A DNA stretch of 64,000 nt. Origin: Penicillus capitatus. Its lineage: Eukaryota; Chlorophyta. Position numbers and translations under genes: made by a program. The DNA lies in the NCBI GenBank assembly GCA_965649825.1, contig OZ287706.1, positions 496,001-560,000 of the forward strand, written 5' to 3'. Positions within the stretch are counted from its first letter, which is position 1; each line of letters opens with the position of its first letter. A model generated the notes under the pieces. That model was not told the origin of the DNA, did not search any database, and was given only the letters and a program-made list of their open reading frames with translations. This document shows, piece after piece, positions 57,767-64,000 of this stretch.

Positions 57767-58159
57767 ATGTCTGCGTTGTCCGTGCGCTCTCCTCCGTCGC
57801 TGCGTCCTGCGGCGCCATGTCGAACGGCACGCGTCGCGATGAGGCCAATGCAGCCGACGATCCAAACACGCGAGATGACTGTCGTCTATGCCAATCCAGT
57901 GGTCGAAGAGATGGCGAATATGACGGAAGTGGATCTCATGAATGAAGTGTTCTCTCTGAAAGAGGAGCTGTATACGTTACGTGCGAAACGTGGCGTTGGA
58001 GAGAAGGTCGAGACCAAACTCTTTCGCCAGCACAGAAAGCGAATCGCCCAGCTGATGACGGTGAAGAGGAAGAAAGAGATCGAGCGTGGCATTTCCAAAA
58101 GAGAATCGCGCAAGATCGAAAAGAACAATCTTCTCAAGGCAGGTGCCTGGGTGCGCTAA
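57767..58159 (+). CDS. Plastid-type ribosomal protein uL29
   Basis: One exon of 130 residues. The first 45 residues (MSALSVRSPPSLRPAAPCRT, AR-rich, Ser/Arg/Pro-rich, no acidic residues) look like a transit peptide. Then the L29 helical hairpin: MTEVDLMNEVFSLKEELYTL, RAKRGVGEKVETK, RKRIAQLMTVKRKKEIE. L29 sits at the peptide-exit tunnel of the large subunit and binds signal-recognition particle. A basic C-terminal extension (RESRKIEKNNLLKAGAWVR) is added. Targeting to the plastid is inferred from the leader; a mitochondrial location is possible but mitochondrial L29 proteins are usually much longer. Confidence 0.85.
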   Translation: MSALSVRSPPSLRPAAPCRTARVAMRPMQPTIQTREMTVVYANPVVEEMANMTEVDLMNEVFSLKEELYTLRAKRGVGEKVETKLFRQHRKRIAQLMTVKRKKEIERGISKRESRKIEKNNLLKAGAWVR

Positions 58160-58870
58160 GCAAAAATTTCTCACAGTCTGAGAGAAAAGGGATTTTGCAA
58201 TGTAATGCACTCAGACTCAGTTTTGCGTCCTGCTGGGTCACGGCACGCATGAAAGCTAACTTATAGGCTCTCGAAACAGAACGGAGATTGAGTGCAGTCG
58301 CATATCTACTGGCAGGATGGTATCGTGTTCGCTCTTCCTTTTACACCATCGCCGTCGAGCTGCGCTCTCTTCTATGTACACAGCATGTCCTCGAGATCTG
58401 TTGGATTGATCGTCCGTACAAATCTGCTCGCAGAGGCAGTTACACAGAAGCGACAGAGAGTCCGTCGTGCATGTCTAATCGTAAGATGATCATTATTGGA
58501 TGTCATCGATGCTTAGCAGGATTCGAACAGCTCCTGTCCCTATCTATGCCTTGAATGGATATCTTGGTATATATGCTTGATCGTCAGAACGTGACGGTGA
58601 AGTGACAGTTTGCTGATGTTGAATCATCGGCCATCGTATCACGCACACTTCTAAAACTCAAGCGCTATTTGCAGAAGGAATCACGATCGTCCGTTCAGCG
58701 AGAATGAAAGTCTAGTGCTGCCATCCGTACTCTCTACATGACGCATCCGTTGTTCGCTGCACAGTTCAGAATACTGTGATCCGCGCTCAAAGAATCGAGT
58801 GGTTCATAGATTCGACTTGGAGAATGATCAAGAGGCCAACAGATGGATTGCAGAGATAGAAGAACATCCT
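58160..58870. other. Stretch without a supported gene
   Basis: About 700 bp between convergent L29 and transportin. A frame at 58288-58554 is open in two phases but has no family resemblance. A GGATTCGAAC string near 58510 resembles a tRNA T-arm, but no cloverleaf fits around it. Confidence 0.4.
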
Positions 58871-61800
58871 TCACCACGAATGCGGATTCTGCAGTTTTTC
58901 CTGTACAGTCGGCTCCACACCTGCCCACACGCCATCCCATTCATTTCTGGACTCCAGAAGCTGTTGTAGGCGCTGCATAACGTCACGGATATCCGATTTC
59001 AATGATTCCGGCATTCCACGGGACCAGGAAGCCACAGCAGCGCAGAGTGAAGGAAAGGAATAGGCAGCTGCATTCAGATTGAGAGAAACGGTTTTCATCA
59101 GTCCAGTAAACGCTTGCTCCTTCTCGATATCATCGCGAATATTGCGCAGCATTTCGCACCAGATCCCGACGAAGTGATGCAGATGCGATGCGAGATCTTG
59201 AGCACAGACAAGAGCAACCCGTCCCAGACAGATGGCGGCGTTCTCGCTCAGATTCCTCGGTAAACAGCGAGCGTGGACGAGGACATTGACAGAGCTCTCG
59301 ACGATTTTTAACGCCATCGGTTGAAGTTCCTCCCGTGTACAGTGAATAGCGATTTCGCCTAGTGCCCAACACGCATTGTTGCTGGCCGACAGCGACGGCT
59401 GGATGAGCATCTCGTGTGCAAAGTTCTTGACGCAGAGTGTACAGAAGTCCATGTTACGGGGACGGATGTGCGACGGGCAGATCTTTGCCATCTCTCCCAA
59501 CAAAGCAAAGGCACTCTGTCGAATGTCCGAGTCTGGTGACTCGCAACAACAGTAGACGGCCGTACTGAGTTGCGCTTGATGGACGAGGAACTCCGATGAG
59601 GCGCCGACGCCTTCGATCAGACCGGATATCAGATCGAGAGCACTGATGATGAAACTGCTGTCTGCGGAAGATCCAGAGATGCCCGATTCTTCAGCACTGA
59701 ATGCCTGTAGCTGTGTGTTCAGGATTCGAACGCATCGTTCGAAAATGGGAACCGTATATTCTTCGAAAGCTTTGCCAAGAGATGTTGCCAGCACAGCAAA
59801 GCATGCAAAGAGCGGCTGGAGTTCCTTATCGTCATCCTCGTACCGTTGATTCAGATCGAGCAGAGGCGACATGATGATCGCGCGGTTCTCAGGCTCAGCG
59901 ATCCTTGACCCTAATCTCTCTGCCAGAATCCCGATTGCATCGTAGGACATGCGAAGGTTACGCCTTCCGTAATGTCGGCATGTCTGCGCCAAGTGTTGCA
60001 GAATCGTCTAAACAGAGAACAAAGATGAAGGGCGAAAAGGCGATCCGTTGTACCGACCTTGAGCCTTGGCAGCAACGCAGCACCGGCATACTCCTCGATC
60101 GTCGCCAGGGCACTGCACGCTGCTAACTGAACTTGACGATTGTTATCGTGCAGCGCGTTCAGGACGGCATCAAAGATGGCCGATACGATCTCTTCTCCTG
60201 TTTGGGTGGCATAAGCGTGATCGATGATGCGCTCGGCATACCGACTGAGAGACCAACAAGATATAATCCGCACGAGAGGATCGCTATCGGTCGTTCTCGA
60301 GAGAATCTCATCGAGAACATGTTTGAGCATCGGTTGTAGGGCGGAACGGCATCCATCGGAAATGGCACCCAGGACGAGAATGGCACACTCTCGATGTTTC
60401 CAGTCCGGACTTCGGGTCTTCCTTTGAATGAGAGGAAAGACGTGCTGCAGCAATTCGCTGCCGAACATCGTCGAGAGTTTGTCCAGGCCGGCTGCGCTGC
60501 ATTTCCTCAGTGTCCAACTGTGGCAGGTGTCTGCATCAAGCTCCGTGACTTGAATGCCGTCTCCCGTTGCAACAAACGGCCGGAGTTGGCTATCGTCTTC
60601 CTGCTGAACCTCATCCGCTTCTCTCGCTGATGTGACAGCCTCGTCATCGTCCTCGTAGACCTGGACCCACATGTCAGGCGACGACAACTTGTGTAAGAGA
60701 CGTGCCATGTTGTTCAAGAGAATCGGCAGTAGTTCGCCCAGCTTTGGTTGCAACTCCGTCGGATCTAAGCTGGCGTCCACAAATGCCACCCAGAACTCAC
60801 AAGACTCCATAACGATGGCCACCTCTGTCTGTTTTGTACAGTCTAACATAAACTGAATGACATGCCTGAGATGCGGCTTTATAAACCCTTGATGATAGAC
60901 AATGAGCTGTGTCATGCCATAGCACACCTCTCTACGAATACGAATCTCTGGATCTGCATTCAGGACAAAGATTCCTTCTCTGTATCTGATAGAACAAAAG
61001 CTGACGACAGGAAAGCGGCGACGGTTGGAAAGCACTGTTCGATGATATGTTCGTGGGACGGCGGAATGTGTCCGATCAAGATGTTCATAACGGACAGAGC
61101 CAGTCGTCGAATGTCATTGTCCTCGCACATAAAGTGCTGCATAATCGAGTAGATAAGCTGAAGCACCACTTCGTTCTCGACCAGAATCGGTTCGAAGGCC
61201 TCGGGGCAATCCTCACAGATCTGAGACCTGTCTTCCTTCCATGGAACGTTCCCAGAGAGCACATACCTTGAAGATGGTGTCCAGGGCGCTTTCCTTTTGA
61301 TAGAGTTCGCCAGAGGCCAGCAGCTGCGCCAGATGATGCAGCAAAGCGTCTTGCCGGACGAGCCCCGTTGAACAGACGATGGCAGATATCACTGTCCCGG
61401 CTGTCTGTCGCAGACAGCGTGCGACTGGAAGACTCAACGCCTGCAGAACGGAGGCCTACGCATCATGAATGCACGTGACGCCTGCCATCGTGTTCGTTTC
61501 CATACATGGATGTATTTGAGATGGTCTCCAGGAAGGAACTGCATTTGGGAGCGGATTTTGTTTTTCAGCAGCAATCCTGCACATTGTCGCACCTGCATGC
61601 CTATTGCTCAGCTTCTCCTCTGCGTGCAGCGGTCCTTACTTCGCTCGGGAAATTGTCGCCATGTGCCAAAAGAAAGGCCAGATAGTTGCTGAATTCTGGC
61701 TGAGTGCAATACTCTTCGATACGTTGATATATCTACACTGAGTGAGGTTAGGCGTTGTCTCCTCAGTCCATGTCACGTGAGAGTGATTGGCACTTGGCGT

Positions 61801-61872
61801 TTGGTATTCAGATAGCAACGCACATATCTCCTTCAGACCGTCGTCTCGTGGAATCCAGTGCGGAACGTCCAT
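58871..61872 (-). CDS. TNPO1: Transportin-1 / karyopherin beta-2 nuclear import receptor
   Basis: Seven exons, 61777-61872, 61640-61732, 61506-61592, 61267-61455, 61036-61220, 60058-60985 and 58871-60007, join to 904 residues (human 890). Introns are 44-50 nt. HEAT repeats align throughout: WIPRDDGLKEICALLSEYQ at the N-terminus, RQCAGLLLKNKIRSQ, YQKESALDTIFKICED, an acidic H8 loop region (EDDDEAVTSAREADEVQQED), SWTLRKCSAAGLDKLS, LVRIISCWSLSRYAERI, YDAIGILAERLG, FALLGEMAKICP, NACWALGEIAI and LRNIRDDIEKEQAF. The acidic H8 loop and the NLRxxYDAIG block distinguish transportin from importin-5. It imports PY-NLS cargo such as hnRNP proteins. One junction (61036/60985) has an alternative acceptor 6 nt away. 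Confidence 0.95.
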
Positions 61873-62009
61873 CGCGGAGCGCTGCCGATGATCGAACCTA
61901 AATGAATCGCGTTTCTCGGCGCGATGAACGCTGGAGAGATACAGTATAGGAAGGAGTGGAACGCATGGCAGGCTGCGAAAACGGACGCTGAGAGAAACCA
62001 GCTGTTCAA
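61873..62009. promoter_or_regulatory. Compact bidirectional promoter between transportin and EED
   Basis: Only 137 bp separate the divergent start codons at 61872 (minus) and 62010 (plus). Any upstream untranslated region and both promoters must lie within it or overlap the coding ends. No TATA-like box is obvious. Confidence 0.45.
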
Positions 62010-63476
62010 ATGTCTGACACTCAAGACGATTGTACGGGTCAGATCACGACCGCCACTTCTGCACCAAAGACGCTCCTTTGCTCGCATCTCATACAGGAGA
62101 ACAGCAATGAACCCGTCGCCTGTCTGCGATATAATGGCACCGCTCCAGAGTTTTATCATCTGTTTGCCGCCGCCGGCGGCCGTCAGGTGGGAAGAATCAG
62201 CTGAAGGCGAAGTCATGTTGTGATCTGTGGGTTAATCAGGTTACGGTGTACGATGATGCTCACCTCGGCGGGTATCTTCGAGTGGTCATGCAGTTATTGA
62301 ATGTCGAGACGACAGAGACGAAGGGAGGGGTAAGAACAGAAGCCGTAGCTGTACGTACGTACCACGTGCTCGTCATAGGGACTGCATTGCTGCGCGTGGC
62401 TTTTGGAAACGGAGACGAATTTCGCCTATCTGGTCCCTTGACCAGTCTATGGTCTTTCTATGTGAAGCTTGTGTTAGGCAGTTGCCGGCGAAGATCCCAA
62501 CATCACGATCATCAGTCTGGCCGATTCCGCCGTCGTATCTCTGCTGAGAGGTATGGTTGACAAGAGAGCGCGCAGAATGTGTTTCTTCGATGGCAGGCCA
62601 CGAAGATGAAGTCGTAGCCTTGGAAGCAGCCCCAGTTTACGGCGGCCGATGTCTCGTCGCCTCTCTCGATGTCTGCGGCGTTCTGAAGATTTGGGATGTG
62701 TTTCAGAGCAGATGTCTTTACACCATGGCTTCAGATATACGCACCATGGTAGATGTTCGTCACCCTCTGTCGATCCACCTTCCGAATGTCTGCTGTGAAG
62801 ATTTATCATCGAGAGAAACAGAGCATCATTGCCAGCAGTCAGAATTCGGTGTTGTGCTTGGAGCTGCAACAAGAAACGACGTCATCTGATGATCTCGCTG
62901 TCCGTACATCGACTCTGCCGTTGCCCGGGGAACTGCAGTCAGAGATGAACGGCTCAGAGATCAATGCCTTTCACCATGTCTCAAGTCGGCTGACTTCTGG
63001 TAAACCTATACAGGCTGAGAGATGCTTCTGGTTGTTCAGTGAATGTTCTGGCGATATGCTTGAACAATGGCACGGTACATCTCCTGAAGTATGATGATAG
63101 TGGTCGCACACATGTTCATGTCACGATTGACCAACAGAAAAGCGTGTCATGGGCGACGACGCGTTTGGGGGACGTTTTGTGTCTCGGTTTGCCAAAACAA
63201 GAAGATTCGAACAACACCGACGTGTGGGCTGCTTTAGGCAGCGATGATGGAGCGGTGAAGATTTATGATGTGACCTGTGGAGAGGAAATCGCATGCCTCG
63301 AAGTGCCTCAGCGGCTGAAGGGCGTTGTCCATGCGTGTGCACTGTCAGCCGATCACATGACAGTTCTGGTCGCTGTCTCGACTGGTTACATATGTCGCTT
63401 TGAGTACCAAATGCACAGAAATCAGACGCAAGCGACAAATCTGGAAAGAGCACCTCAGACGACTCTCTCCTCATGA
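62010..63476 (+). CDS. EED: EED/ESC-like WD40 protein (Polycomb repressive complex 2)
   Basis: Seven exons, 62010-62186, 62240-62329, 62379-62432, 62478-62550, 62597-62748, 62801-62999 and 63040-63476, join to 393 residues (human 441). Introns 40-53 nt. EED-like features: after an opening segment with VACLRYNGTAPEFYHLFAAA, GGRQVTVYDDAHLGGYLRVV; then the CAWL...AVAG pattern (CCAWLLETETNFAYLAVAGE), LRGHEDEVVALEA, GVLKIWDVFQSRCL; and the C-terminal blade WAALGSDDGAVKIYDVTCG with TVLVAVSTGYICRFEY, matching the last EED blade. EED binds H3K27me3 and activates EZH2. The middle of the propeller (62800-63000) is more diverged than usual. Family resemblance is in pattern rather than long identity; a generic WD40 protein is the alternative. 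Confidence 0.7.
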
Positions 63477-63943
63477 GTATCGAGCGATATGCATGTCGAA
63501 GAAGCCGTACTCGTCTAGTCAATACCTGGTACACTTGACCTAACGTGCAGATCTCTCCACTTCGAAGCACGGGCGGCTACATGTGCCACTCTAGATGGAC
63601 GAATCCATCCGTTTTTGCATAGTGTTTTCTGATGCGCGTCTGCTGGTAGACACAACGTGGTCGACTGATAGCACCTCTGATCTGTAAGTGATGTGTCCCT
63701 TCGATTGACCCCAATGACGACATCTCTCTTTACGGTGTTGTTGCTTCGCTGCCAGATGCACACGTAAAGCCATTTGTCCGGCCGATGCTTCGGATAGGGC
63801 TGTCATTTTTGGCAGTGAATCAATGTGGGCCGTCCTAGTGCCGCCGTCGTACAATGTCTTGACCACTTTAGCCTCTCATTCACATCGCTATTTGCTTTGT
63901 TCCAGACGTGCGCGTCTGGGAAGTGTCGCTTTTGACATTGACA
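63477..63943. other. Stretch without a supported gene
   Basis: About 470 bp after EED. Minus-strand frames at 63515-63866 overlap in two phases and are unrecognised. Confidence 0.35.
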
Positions 63944-64000
63944 TGTGGAAACCTCTGCTGTTCCCCGTTCTCCTTCTATGGACCGTGGCGTCCGTCCGTT
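63944..64000 (+). CDS. Start of a secreted or membrane protein, cut by the window edge
   Basis: ATG at 63944 opens MWKPLLFPVLLLWTVASVR, a plausible signal peptide with a basic position 3 and a leucine/valine core, running off the end of the window. Nothing more can be said; a chance ORF is possible. Confidence 0.35.

Noticed and set aside
58505-58530. A tRNA T-arm-like GGATTCGAAC string
   Set aside because: No acceptor, D or anticodon stem can be drawn around it on either strand.

Overview
This is a nuclear segment from a compact, intron-rich eukaryote that has, or once had, a plastid. Almost every recognisable gene is split by GT-AG introns of about 40-60 nt, and I placed the exons by hand from splice signals, reading-frame continuity and family resemblance. 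Plastid-type proteins are present: ribosomal L29 with an N-terminal extension, RbfA, an aromatic amino-acid permease relative and a YaaW-like protein. They sit beside general eukaryotic genes (EF-1alpha, transportin, UBC9, TRAPPC6, MetAP2, ataxin-2, EED). Intron style recalls unicellular red algae such as Galdieria, but base composition is balanced and the lineage cannot be fixed from this window.

Layout. 0-14 kb is ordinary and dense: Mpo1-like protein, ataxin-2-like RNA-binding protein, EF-1alpha, an endonuclease/exonuclease/phosphatase (EEP) protein, mitochondrial-type L21, a decayed histone H3, a heat-shock-type promoter, MetAP2 and a YaaW-like protein. 14-23 kb holds a secreted trypsin-like/trefoil protein, TRAPPC6, an unknown two-intron gene and a U-box protein whose N-terminus resembles the MLKL/HeLo helical domain. 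23-27.5 kb holds one copy of a dispersed tRNA-like (SINE-like) element, then a visibly GC-rich block with a permease and a DOT1-like methyltransferase, both with frame lesions. 28-34 kb holds a HEAT/RRM-like gene and a 1,227-residue protein with thirteen 90-nt tandem repeats and a SPOC-like C-terminus. 34-51 kb contains a duplicated membrane-protein gene, an HROB-like gene, a Coa1-like gene, UBC9, RidA, RbfA, a Sec7 remnant, two more SINE-like copies and a cysteine-rich membrane protein. 51-57 kb is largely decayed: LINE remnant, alanine-rich secreted protein, LysRS pseudogene, fourth SINE-like copy. 57-64 kb is dense again: L29, transportin, EED and the start of a secreted protein.

The genes do not form one pathway. 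Chromatin themes recur (histone H3 relic, DOT1-like methyltransferase, SPOC-like protein, EED), as do secreted or surface cysteine-rich proteins. The most unusual items are the U-box/MLKL-like fusion, the protease-trefoil gene, the four SINE-like copies, the long repeat protein and the frame-damaged GC-rich block.
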